Positions 1-10,410 of a stretch of 64,000 nt of DNA are shown here, piece after piece. A program made the position numbers and the translations under genes. The stretch comes from Cinclus cinclus. Its lineage: Eukaryota; Chordata; Aves; Passeriformes; Cinclidae. How positions within the stretch are numbered: the first letter of the stretch is position 1; the number at the start of each line of letters is the position of its first letter. The notes under the pieces are model-generated. The model had not been told where the DNA came from and ran no database searches. It worked only from the letters and a program-made list of their open reading frames with translations. Location of the stretch: contig NC_085055.1 in the NCBI RefSeq assembly GCF_963662255.1, forward strand, positions 2,232,602 to 2,296,601, written 5' to 3'.

Positions 1-1886
1 CTCAGGTGAAGGGAGAAGGGAATGGGAGAGCTCTCCATTAATCCTGCAGGGTTTTGGGCTCCTGGAAGCCGCTGGGAAATCGGGGATTTAATGGGAATTG
101 GAGCATTCCAGGCATTCCAGGTGGTTCTTGCCTTACTGATGGGACAGAGTTTAGGAAGTCTCTTAGTTATGGAGAGATAAAATTAGGGATATAATCTTTA
201 AATACAGACAAAATGTGAGGAAAGAGAGCGTAGAGAACAGCAGAGAAATTCTAGCTGAGCAGAGCGCATCCTACCTGGATTATTTTCAGAGATCTGGGTT
301 TCAAATTCAATTTAATTCTTTTATTTCTGGAAATCATTTGTTATAAACCTGTTACTGCTCATCCTGACACAGAATTTTATAGAACCATAGAATACCCGTG
401 GTGGATTGTTTTCAATTAGGGCTGAATTAATCAATATCAAATTGGACTTTTTCTGATCTTGACCCCCCTCCGTGGAAGTCGTGGTAAATTGAGAGGTGAT
501 TTTGCATCAACAGCTGAATGCCAGGACCTGGGGCACATCCTGACCCCCAGATATTCCATGTGGTCTCAACTCTGATTTACTTTTCTGTTTATTTCCTTCT
601 GAAATGCAGCTCCATTATTAAACATTGAAACTTTTGTCTTAAAACTTTATAAATATCTCAAGGTAAGCCCTTCAGCTTTTCCACATTTTTCTATTTATTT
701 CTCACCTGTGCCTTTCCAGGAAAAACCCAATTTAATTTTTGATGTTAAAACCCCATTTTTTTTTTCCTGCAAACCTGCAGTTTCCATCTCATGATTTCTG
801 CTAAAATAAAACTAAACTAAACTAAAATTTCTGGCAAAATAAAAATTTCGAGGAACTCTAATTCTCCTGAGATTCATCCTGTTGGGAGAGGGATAAGGAA
901 GGTGATGGCACAGCCAGACCTGCATCCCGCTGGAGGGACTGGAAGTGGATTTTACAAGAATTCATTGTGTAAACAGCTCATATTTACAAATCTCCCGCTT
1001 TATTTATAATGAAATGGCTTTGCTGGTGTTTCAATTTGCCAATAATTCAGTGTTGAATGATACAAACACCTCTCCAAGCATTTCCATGGTGAGCAGGAGC
1101 TGCAGTTTTGAGGAATTTGGGAAGGGAAAAATTCCTGAAATGCAATGTGTGAACACAAGATGGCACTTGGATCCCAAGGACTGACAGCCCGGGACATTCC
1201 GAGCCAACTGCAGCACTTTATTTATATTTATTTTTGAAAAAGCACGAGAAACCATCTGAAAAACAAGGGCCCGTCTTGTCTGAGTTGAAGGATTTAATAT
1301 AAAACTACAGAACTTGTGTGAGATGGGAACTCAAACTGCTTGGAAGGGGAAATGCAGCTCCAGAATATTCTTTTTAAAGGTAGATTTGAAATCTCTCCAC
1401 TTGAAAATCAACAAGGCAAAACTGTGGGAGGTTAACATGGAAAACCTCAAAATTTCCTGCAAAAAAAAAAAAAAAAGGCAAATATTCACCTCTGCCCACT
1501 TAAAGTGGCAGGATTTGAATAATAAAGCAATAATTCACTCTCAGACTAAAATGTAACTCCCATTAGAAGAGGAAAAATGAGTGGTGGTGCTTTCACAGCA
1601 GCATTGAGTTACACCACGCTCACCCATTTCAATAAAAAAGACAGGAAACGATGGGAAATGGGAAAAAAAAAACCAAAAAAACAAAAATGGAAATTCCAGC
1701 TCCAAAATTGCTGTGCAATTTTTGCTCCTCAGTGATGGGACCGAGCTGGAAATTTGATTGGGCTGTAACTTCCCAACGTGGGAAAAATTCTGCATTTTTA
1801 TTAGGCCTTGCAAATGATGGAAGGGTTTACTGCTGAGTTAGGGGAGAGGGGGAAACATGGTAAAGATCCTTAAAACTCTCAAGAAA
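1..1886. other. Unique AT-rich non-coding DNA
   Basis: No gene or recognisable transposon seen. Open frames are short (under about 90 codons), lack family resemblance and overlap one another on both strands, as expected by chance. An uninterrupted run of 16 A lies at 1461-1476, and another A-rich stretch at about 1660-1690. The latter is interrupted by single C residues. Confidence 0.6.
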
Positions 1887-2163
1887 GGGGAAAAAATTAT
1901 TATCCTTATCCTAATAGGGGAAAACAATGATTATCTTTATCCTAATAGGGAAAAAAAAATGATTATCCTTATCCTAATAGGGAAAAATAATATTATCCTT
2001 ATCCTTATCCTAATAGGGGAAAACAATGATTATCCTTATCCTAATAAGGAAAATAATTGATTATCCTTATTCTAATAGGGGGAAAAATTGATTATCCTTA
2101 TCCTAATAGGGGAAAACAATGATTATCCTAATAGGGAAAAAATTGATTATCCTTATCCTAATT
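1887..2163. repeat. 31-bp minisatellite with nested CCTTAT hexamer
   Basis: About eight and a half copies of a unit of the form GATTATCCTTATCCTAATAG followed by GGGGAAAACAAT. The CTAAT landmark recurs at 1911, 1942, 1974, 2010, 2041, 2072, 2103, 2128 and 2158, so the spacing is mostly 31 bp. The long interval (36) and the short one (25) differ from 31 by about one six-base TTATCC/CCTTAT block, so two levels of repetition are slipping. Every unit carries TTATC, the complement of the GATA-factor core GATAA. Any binding function is unproven. Confidence 0.93.
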
Positions 2164-3387
2164 AATGTCCTGGACCTGCAGGAGCCTGCTCTGGGACAAA
2201 ATGAAATCCCTGGGGATGGGTCAGAATTTATCCACTCCTTTCTCCTGGGCAGATCCCAAACATTCATCCATTAAATCTTTAGTTTGACACCAATTTTAAG
2301 CGGGAATTGATCTGTTTGTACAAATCTGGAATATCTTTAAAAATGGGAGTGGTTTTGTGATCCTGAGTGCCCTTCCAGCAGCTTTTATCCAGGGAGGGCC
2401 CCTGTCCTTCCCCCAAACATTTCTGCAGATACTCAGAGATTTCAGTCTCTCCAGCAAGCAGAATAATCCTGTAATCAAATGAAAAAAAAGAGAAAAGAAA
2501 AAAAAAAATCCCTAAATGTTTCTCACGCACGGAGCCACCTTGAACCTGTCAGGAGGAATAATTGCAAATAGAGAAATAAAATAAATGAAATGATGCAGCA
2601 ACCCCTGTCAGCTCCGGCTGGGGAGTATTTTACATTGGGAATGGAGTTGAATACATTGAATTTTCCAGCCCAGCTTCCTGGATTCCAGGGCAGAAATGGG
2701 ATTGCCCCAAAGAGTTTGGAAATAGGAGCCATGTAATGAAAATAGATGGGATTTCAGCTTCTTCACGTAGAAAAGTTGAGTTTTTATTTTATGAAATATG
2801 GAATTTTCTTAGCTCTTAGAATGACTGAAAGAAAGGAGAGACAAATCCTGAGGGAATCAGGGAGTTATTTTTGAATGGTTTTTCTTGTTCTCTCCATTCC
2901 CAGGGGAAAACTGAATCCTGTTCTCATCCGCACCTTCCAAGGAATTCCCATCTGAATTTGGGAAGCGGGAACAAACACAAAATGCACACAAAACATCACA
3001 AAATCTGCTTGTGTGACACGTGGATGAGGATGATAAATCACCACTTGGTTTTTCCTTTTCATTTCCTTGCTGGAGCAGCAGGGAGGACACATCCTCTGTT
3101 TGGGGATGATTTCCATAAAGCGAGGGAGCTCTGGCTGCTTGATTAAACACATCATTTGTATGGATTATTCTCAGTTCAGTGATATTTCCAGATTATCATC
3201 TTATTTCTATAAATTTTCCTGGTTTTTTTTTGCTTTGTTTTGTTTTGAAATTCCCTTGGGATTTGTACACACTGCGGCTGCTGACACAGGGAAAGGCAAG
3301 CCCAGGAACTGCCATCATTTCCCTCTCCAGCTCTTTATCCTCTTCTCCTCACCACCTTTATGCTCATTGGGATGTGCCATTATTATA
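2164..3387. other. Unique non-coding DNA
   Basis: No transposon or gene recognised. Two overlapping minus-strand open frames near 2857-3155 (about 97 codons) show no motif, no signal peptide and no codon pattern distinguishable from background. I treat them as chance. Confidence 0.5.
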
Positions 3388-3497
3388 TGGAATCATGGAA
3401 TAGTTTGGGTTGGAAACAATTCCAGTTCCATGGGCAGGAACCTTCCACTATCCCAGATTGCTCCAAGCCCTTCCAACCTGGCCTTGGACACTTCAAA
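3388..3497 (-). mobile_element. CR1 LINE fragment, 3' end
   Basis: Reads TGGAATCATGGAATAGTTTGGG, then the usual order: ATTCCAGTTCCA, CCATGGGCAGGAACC, TTCCACTATCCCAG, TTGCTCCAAGCC, CCAACCTGGCCTTGGACACTTC. This is the complement of the CR1 3' end, so the element lies on the minus strand with its 3' terminus at the left. About 110 bases, 5'-truncated, as is normal for CR1. Confidence 0.9.
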
Positions 3498-5282
3498 AAT
3501 GATATTTCATTATTAAATTACCCCAAATAACCACAAATTCCTGTCCAAACTGAGCTCCCAGATCATCTCCCTTGGGTGTTTCCGTGGAGCTGCAGGTGGT
3601 GGTGCTGGGTAAAGCTGGGATACAGGTTGGATTTCTGCAGGAATTCCTGGGAACGGGGCAGGTTGTGCCCCACTGGATTCCGGGAGAGGGGAATGATGGA
3701 AAGCCTGGGATTGTGCTGGGTTATTTCTGTCCCTATTCAGAGTTCCTTTTGTTGGAGGCAGGCAAGGCTCCTGCTGGAGACAATGGGGATTTCTGGCAGC
3801 AGGGAATGCTAAGCAGGGCTCTCTCTGGGTGAACTGCAGATCTTTTATTCCAGCCCCCCTGGAGTTTTATTCCAGCTGGATGCCACCGATATTATCAGGA
3901 ATATAAAGGGCTGTTCTTTCAATGACAGGCTCGATTAAAAAAACCTCCAAATTTAGCTGGAATATCAGAGCTTTTCCCTCTCCCTGGCCACAGGTATCCC
4001 TGGCAGATTGGGAATCCCAGAGGGGCTGAATCCCCATCCCTTTTCCTCAGCACTGGGAGCAGCCTCATGGAAATCTGCTGCCAAACTTTTCCAGTCCAAT
4101 CCTTGATGATCCAAGCCCGGACAAGAGCCCTCTTCCCATGAAATATTTGCTGCTCCAGATGGCAAAGCCTGAGCCGGAGCCAAGAGCAGGGTAAAAATAC
4201 ATTTATTTCCATGCCCAGCCCTCAGCCAACCCAGCTCCCTCGTTTGTCATGGACAAGAGGTTTCCTCCACAATGCTCCAGATTGATGAAGGGAGCACATG
4301 GATAAAACTGTCCTGGTTTATTCCAGTGCTCTCAGTCAGGCAGCACAATCCATGCTGGGGTTCAGGGAATGGGGACCAGGCTGGGGCTGGGCTCCCAGTT
4401 TGTTTTATCTCTTGCTCTCCATCCTCAGATGCTGTGGTAATTCAGTATCTGTTATAACTTTCCTTCCCCTCGCTGAGAAATTCCAGGTTTGGGTTCGTTT
4501 ATCCTCCCCTTTCAAGTCTGATTTAGAAAATAATAATTTCCTTTGTGCTGCTGCTCTTTCCCAGGAAAGTGAAGGAGTGTGAGGGTGTGAGGACCAAGGG
4601 TAGAGCTCCTTCCCACTGTCACCTCCTCTGGCTGCAGAACAAGCTGGAATTTGCTCTGGAGACGGCAGGATCCGAGCTGGAATGGCATGGAGGGAGCAGC
4701 GTCCCAATCTCTGGGGAGCCCAAAGGAACAATTAGAGCTGGAAAGTGACTTTTAGCAGAGAGAACACAGTGATGAGGAAGCATTTTTGCGTAATTAGGAG
4801 AACACTAGCAAATTTTCTTCCTGACACCATCCAGTTGTTGGGATGAGCAGGAACCTTTTTTTTCTTTTTTTCTTTTCTTTTTTTTTTTTTTTTTTTTTTG
4901 CTTATCAAATGCCTTCAGCCTTCTGTGGAATAAACATTTCCTGTGTGAGAAGAGGGAAAATGGATTCTCCTCACAGAGACATTTTGCAGGACTTTTCTTG
5001 TGCTTCCTCCCATTATCCCTCCTGCTGGAATTATAGGTGAGGAGTAAGGAGCTCGTACTGGTAGTAGGAAAATACAGCCCTGGAAACACTCCAGGCTTCT
5101 CTTTCCTACTTTGCCATTCTACCCTCAAATCCACAATGTAAATAAATAGAATGTTTAAATTCTCATGAGCAGATTGCAGGAATGTCCCTTAAAAATACCA
5201 AATCCAGGTGGGAGAGGGGTGGCGTGCCAGGATGCCTGATGTCACAGTTTAAATGGGATCAGACATGGGAAATGACAAGGAT
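3498..5282. other. Unique non-coding DNA with T-rich tract
   Basis: No gene recognised. A T-rich tract at about 4856-4899 ends in a long pure T run after C-interrupted T blocks. It could be the oligo-A tail of a minus-strand retrocopy, but no retrocopy body is recognisable next to it. GC rises around 3560-3800 and 4330-4720 without an assignable feature. Confidence 0.5.
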
Positions 5283-5424
5283 CATGGAATCACAGAATCA
5301 GTCCCAGAAGGGTTTGGGTTGGGAGGGACCTCAAAGCTCATCCAGTTCCACGGGCAGGGACACCCATCACTATCCCGGGTTTCTCCAATCCATCCAACCT
5401 GGCCTTGGACATTTCCAGGGATGT
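5283..5424 (-). mobile_element. CR1 LINE fragment, 3' end
   Basis: Contains CATGGAATCACAGAATC, GGGTTTGGGTTGGGAGGGA, CCTCAAAGCTCATCCAG, TTCCACGGGCAGGGACACCC and CCAACCTGGCCTTGGACATT in CR1 order on the complement. It has the terminal microsatellite-like ATCATGGAATCACAGAATC head typical of a CR1 3' end. Minus strand, 5'-truncated. Confidence 0.92.
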
Positions 5425-6220
5425 TGAAATCCTTGAGTTCACCTGAAGCTGGAGGGTGGTGTGGATGGAATTCCTCCTCCAATGGTTCTGTTCAGACTCG
5501 TCGGAGTCTGGGTGTATTTTTGTGACATTTTCTTTGGCACGTGATGAGCCTGGGAAGCTGCAAAGCTCCCAGTCCCGAATTTTAGATCATTCTCAATATC
5601 TTGCAAAACTGGAGCCTTTGAATTTGAAATTTTTCCCAACCCCCCTGCCCAGACAAAGACTGAATTTCCCAACATATCATCCCATGGTGGTGCCCTCACA
5701 ATTCCCCTCTGCTGCTTTGTCAAAACCCCTTCCACCTCCAGAAGTAAAAATCCCTCATAACCATGGTTATCAAAATATTCTCCAGGTCTTTTTTTTTTTC
5801 CCTCTAAAAATCTTATTTCCACTGTCTGTCCCTTTTTAATGAAAAGTAGCAAGCAGCTGTTGGAATGTAATAACATCCCAAACCACTGCTTTCATGCATC
5901 CGTGTGTGCAGGCATAAGGAGAGCTTTAATGGAATAAAAAATCTGCCTAGGAAATGGAGTCTCAGGCTTCAGTTATGAGAAAGTGTAAAACTGCATCCGC
6001 ATTTTAACAAGGAAAAAAAAAATAACCTCTTCTGTTCTTATCTTTGTGATGGCTGTTCGTAATGCCATGAGAAGTTGTGTTTTTTTTTTTTTTGTTCCAA
6101 GAAGTGATTTGGGTCAAGAGCCATCCATGTGCTCAGATAAATCAAAATAATAATAAGATTTCTTATTATTTGGTTTCTACAAGGGCAGGTTCATACTTTC
6201 TCCAATATTTCTATATTTTA
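5425..6220. other. Unique non-coding DNA
   Basis: No gene or transposon recognised. Overlapping open frames of 127 codons (plus, 5456-5839) and 145 codons (minus, 5439-5876) cover the same bases and both run into CR1-flanking or low-complexity sequence. Neither shows a domain. T runs are present at about 5788 and 6079. Confidence 0.45.
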
Positions 6221-6436
6221 TGGAATGATTTGGGTTGGAAGGAACCTTAAAGCCAATTCCAGCCCTTCCACTGTCTCAGAATTCTCCAAATCCTGTCCAG
6301 CCCGGCCTTGGACACTCTCAGGGATCCAGGGGCAGCCACAGCTGCTCTGGGAATTCCAGCCCAGCCCCTCCCCACTGTTACAGGGAGGAATTCTTTCCCA
6401 AGATCCAATTTAAATCTGGTTTTGAAAAACCTCCCA
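6221..6436 (-). mobile_element. CR1 LINE fragment
   Basis: Starts TGGAATGATTTGGGTTGGAA and continues through CCGGCCTTGGACACTCTCAG, GGATCCAGGGGCAGCCACAG, CTGCTCTGGGAATTCCAGCC, CCCTCCCCACTGTTACAGGG and AGGAATTCTTTCCCAAGATC. This is the complement of the C-terminal ORF2 and 3' end of CR1. About 215 bases, minus strand, 5'-truncated. Confidence 0.95.
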
Positions 6437-9400
6437 TAGAAAAGATTTCTCTTCCTGGAAGCTGCAATAATTTTCTTTGGAAGTGTTAAGAGTTGCAAAG
6501 AAGCAAACCAAAAAAAAAAAAAAAGCAGCTTTTCAAATGATCATCACTAATTTTCTGATTAACCTCATTATGCTTATCTGCATATTTAATGAATGATTTT
6601 TCTGATATTGGTTTAAATTAATCACCAGAAATGAGAATGTTTCCCTGAAACAGAAACAGGAAAACAACTCAGATTTCCGAGGAAGTTTGAGCCCCATTAA
6701 TTTGGTCTGTGTTTCCCAGATGCTGTGGAAGCACTTGAGTGGGGGCACTTCACATCCCACGAATAAGATTCCCAGACAAATCCAGGGAAATTGTGCTGCT
6801 CTCCTGTAATGGGAAGCAGAATTTAGCTGCAATTAATCTGGTGCTAACGTCCCTGGGCTGATTTAGCCAATGAATGCAACTCCTCAGTGATCACTCACCA
6901 TTAATGCAACAAAACTGGGATTTAATGCGAGGCAAGAAAGACTCTGTATTTTCAGCTGCCTGTAATTAAATTTCTTTAATGCAGCCAGAAATTAAAGGGA
7001 AGCCTCATTAGTGACTTTTGAGATGAGGTGGAGTTCGAGAAAAAAGGCAGAAAGAGTTTTTACTCTTCTGCTGTTGTTTTAGGGTTAAAAAGTGGCAGAG
7101 ATGTGAAAAGTGAATGGAATTTTTTCACTTAGGCAAATACCAGCTTTTGGCCTGATCCAGGAGGGTAAGTTGTGATAATTTTCCAGCACTTTTGGAATAT
7201 TCCATGATAAATTTGGTTAACGTTTATATTTTATTAGCACTTCTCACAGTTGTGCTGCTGTAGCAGTTTAGTGCTGATTTAAGCAGCTTGTTTATGCTTC
7301 ATCTATTATTTAAACTTTAAAATGTTGTGGCTCTACAACCCAGCCTACCCCATGTGAAGCACAACCTGAATCCTCAAATCCCAAATCTGGTGCCTTATTA
7401 ACTCAGGAATTCTGTTTTGCGGTAAGATCACAGAACTGGGGTTTTACTCTGGACCTAGATTAGGAAGGAATCTGAAACCTTCTATAAAAACACAACTCAC
7501 TGGTTTTTTCATGAGTGGAAACACAAACTGTGATTTAGTCATCTGTAAGGTGCTTTCCTTAATGAAAATAGGATTGTAAGCAGATTTTGCAGGTTAATTT
7601 TCAGTTTGGAGCTCAGTTATTGACCTGAAGCAGAGTAACCAATGTGGGAAACCAAGCAGGAAATGTCCCTTTGATTTCCTGGTTACTGGCAATACTCTGC
7701 ATAATTACCATGGAAAATGGGGTTTCTCATTATTTTTATCATCAAGAGAAAGACCCAAATTTTCAATAATAATCACGAGGCTCAAGCAAGCCAAAAATTG
7801 GGATTATTGCCCTCCCAATGCACAATTTGAGTTTATTCAGGGTTCTGACTCACCTGCTGCATCAGCAGCTGAATATTTTGGTTTTTTTCAAGTACAGTCC
7901 TTCTGTATTTCCATTTCATATCTGACCTTTTACATTTTTATGGTATTTTAATAACACCTGGAGTGTTGCAGTAGAAACTTTAATAAGGGGATGGTAGAAA
8001 TTCTTTTCTTCTCGTCTTTCTCATTCTGTTTCATTTCCTTAATACTATAAGGGGAAAGTCTTAAAAACTATTGCAATTAATTATTGAGTTAGTGATGAGC
8101 TGTTTCATTTAGGGCTTGAGGAGATGGTATGGTTGGGATGGACTCTGCAAGCTCAAAATAATTTTAAGGAGTTGTGTGTAATTTCTGGAGAGATTCATGG
8201 CAAGTCCAAAATATCCCAAGCATTCGGTGGTGTTTTTCTTTAGGAAGGTGTGGATCTTCAAAAGATTAATTACAGAAAAACACTCTGGATATTTTCAGGG
8301 AAACAGAATAGTTTCCCTGGAAGCATTTGGAAAACTTTGCTTTGTTCTTGGGGCTGGCTTCCTGCTGATTTTGAGTCTCAACTCTTGAATTTTGTTAAAA
8401 AGGGTAGAAAAGGTATGGAAATATCAGATTATTTGCTGGGTAGAGAGAAGGAGGTGGGAGGAGAGCAGCCAAGTCCGTATCTTGGAGAGGGTTAAAAGCT
8501 GTTGATCCCATTTTTCCACACGTCCCAGGAAATCCTTGCTCAGGAGCAAACTCAGTTACAAACAGTTAAGGGCAGTATGGAGAATTGCCTGGATAATCCC
8601 AATTAATACCTGAAATAAGCACTGGAGGATTTCACAGGCGACAAATACAAAGAAATTATTCTCCTTATCCCTAAAGGAGAGCCCAGCTCTAGTGAATATT
8701 CACTCCCAAGACACCTCCGACCCACTAAAATCGAATTTCTGTTAATCAGTATAATTTACAATTATTTACATTAACTCCGTGCCTTTCTGGGATAATTTTT
8801 GAGGGAGAAAAAAAGAGTCAAGTTGGAGACAACTGCAGCAAAACTTTCCCGAGGTGTCCCCAGCCAGCAAGAGGCTCTCCAGGTGAGGCATAATGAGATA
8901 TCTGAATCTTTTGGAATTAATAAATGCTCCTGGAGCAGCCTTTCTGTGAGGACAGAGATGGCTCTCCAGATATCCAGGAGGGAAGATTGATGGGCTATGC
9001 AGATGCTCGTGCCATTAAAAAGACCTTCAGAAAGAAACAAGCAGGATTGCTCAAAGTGTTGTTTTAAATTAATGCCTGACTTTGAAAACAAATTGATGCC
9101 CCCCTGAGATAATTGGAAAAGTTAGAAAACAATCAAGGAAGAACAAATTGAGACTTTGGGATGGACAAAAATCCCCGATAAAGGAAGTCTCTAAATTCTG
9201 CTTCCAGACCATGAAAGATGTTTTCCTATCTGAGGGTGTGGTGGTTTTTTTCAATTTCTTTAATTTATTTTTTCTCCTTCAGAGGACAAGTCTTGCCTTT
9301 GGCACGGGTGGCACAGAAAGGAAGGTTCTGGAGGAGGATTAAAGAGGGAGGGGCAGGACCTTTCCCAGGTACCCACACCAGGAGCTTTGCATTATAAACA

Positions 9401-9544
9401 CGTGCTGTAAGGGCAGGGAAGTTGGGAATGTTGCGGCTTAGGACAAGGTGGAATTTAAAAGTGATCAACTACGACGGGATTTCCATGAGAAAATGGAACT
9501 TTTTGGAGTTCTTCACGGAAATATTTGAAGAACGACTCCAGAGG
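6437..9544. other. Long unique AT-rich non-coding stretch
   Basis: Three kilobases without a recognised transposon, rich in TAAT/ATTA cores (for example 6535-6600, 6830-7010 and 7700-7780). This texture is common in conserved non-coding DNA, but conservation cannot be judged from one sequence. A splice-donor-like CTCCAG|GTGAGG occurs at 8882/8883, downstream of an open frame that begins near 8799. I do not regard that as enough for an exon. A 15-base A run lies at 6510-6524. Confidence 0.45.
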
Positions 9545-9923
9545 AGAAACCAGGATGAGCAGAGGAATGGAGCAGCTCTGCTGGGAGGAAGGGATGGAGA
9601 ATTGGGATTGTCCAGCCTGGAGAGCAGAAGCTTTGGGGTGAGCTCAGGGTGGCCTGGAGGAGCTGCAGGAAAGATGGAGAGAGACTTTGGAGAAGGGATG
9701 GAGGGACAGGACACAGGGAATGGCTTCAAAGTGGCAGAGAGGAGGGATGGATGGGATATTGGGATGGAATTCCTGGCTGGGAGGGTGGGGAGCGGCTGGG
9801 ATGGAATTCCCAGAGCAGCTGTGGCTGCCCCTGGATCCCTGGAAGAGTCCAGCACCAGGCTGGACATTGGGATTGGAGCAGCCTGGGACAGTGGGAGGTG
9901 TCCCTGCCATGGCAGGGTGGGAT
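9545..9923 (+). mobile_element. CR1 LINE fragment, 5' part of a copy split by an LTR
   Basis: Plus-strand CR1: TCCAGCCTGGAGAGCAGAAG, GACTTTGGAGAAGGGATGGA, GGGACAGGACACAGGGAATG, GAATTCCCAGAGCAGCTGTG, CCCCTGGATCCCTGGAAGAG, GTCCCTGCCATGGCAGGGTG. Translation shows decayed ORF2 C-terminal words (GNGFK, WDGIPRAAV). The copy stops abruptly at 9923 and resumes at 10365 after a 441-bp insertion. Joined across the gap, the flanks reproduce the normal CR1 3' end. Confidence 0.93.
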
Positions 9924-10364
9924 TGATGCCTTTTGGGGCTATCTGAAAACAGAGGGCAGGCAGAGTTAAGGGAATAAAAAGCAGTTCTATTTATTGAATT
10001 ATTCAGGTACATTTAGGGCAGACAAAGCCCTAAATGGGGGCTACACCCAAAATGGACCACGGGTCACGGGGTTTCACACTTTGATAAGTTTGGTTCATTT
10101 GCACACTGGGGTCAATCTCCCAATGACAGCTCCAGGTAATGAAGTCATTTACCCCAGGTTTGCTCCCCCAAGTCACTTTTGTTTCCATCTCTGGGGCCTG
10201 AGGCAGTGAGGTGTCCTTGATTGCCAGCCTGGAGAGGAATTGTTGTGTGTGCCCAAAATGGGGGAGCAGCAGTGACACTGTGTGGAGTCTGGAGTTGTGC
10301 ACCTTTAAAGAACTGCAGGGGTACAGATGGATGGAAATATAAAAATTAAAATCCTAAGTCATCA
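9924..10364 (-). mobile_element. Solo LTR-like insertion (endogenous retrovirus class unknown)
   Basis: The 441-bp segment begins TGATG and ends CATCA, which are perfect 5-bp inverted termini of the TG...CA type. It is flanked by a direct GGAT at 9920-9923 and 10365-10368, a 4-bp target duplication. It interrupts a CR1 element cleanly. On the minus strand an AATAAA signal (plus-strand TTTATT at 9990-9995) lies about 66 bases before the end of the segment, as in an LTR read on that strand. No gag, pol or env remnant is present, so this would be a solo LTR left by LTR-LTR recombination. A 4-bp duplication suggests a gammaretrovirus-like (ERV1) element, but with one locus that is inference. Confidence 0.8.
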
Positions 10365-10410
10365 GGATGGAATTTAAGGTCCTTCCAACCCAAACCCTCC
10401 TGGGATTGTG
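10365..10410 (+). mobile_element. CR1 LINE 3' terminus, right-hand part of the split copy
   Basis: GGATGGAATTTAAGGTCCTT CCAACCCAAACCCTCCTGGG matches the very end of a plus-strand CR1. The first four bases (GGAT) are the second copy of the target duplication. It completes the element that starts at about 9545, and dates the LTR insertion as younger than this CR1 copy. Confidence 0.9.

Noticed and set aside
1461..1476. Retrocopy tail
   Set aside because: A16 alone with no recognisable body or target duplication; same applies to the A22 runs at 17687 and 27860.
8804..8882. Possible 79-base exon ending at CTCCAG|GTGAGG
   Set aside because: Donor is good but the acceptor (AATTTTTGAG) has only a weak pyrimidine tract, and the frame shows no family resemblance.
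9422..9946. 174-codon plus-strand frame near 9.4 kb
   Set aside because: Most of it translates the CR1 copy at 9545-9923 and its end runs into the LTR insertion.
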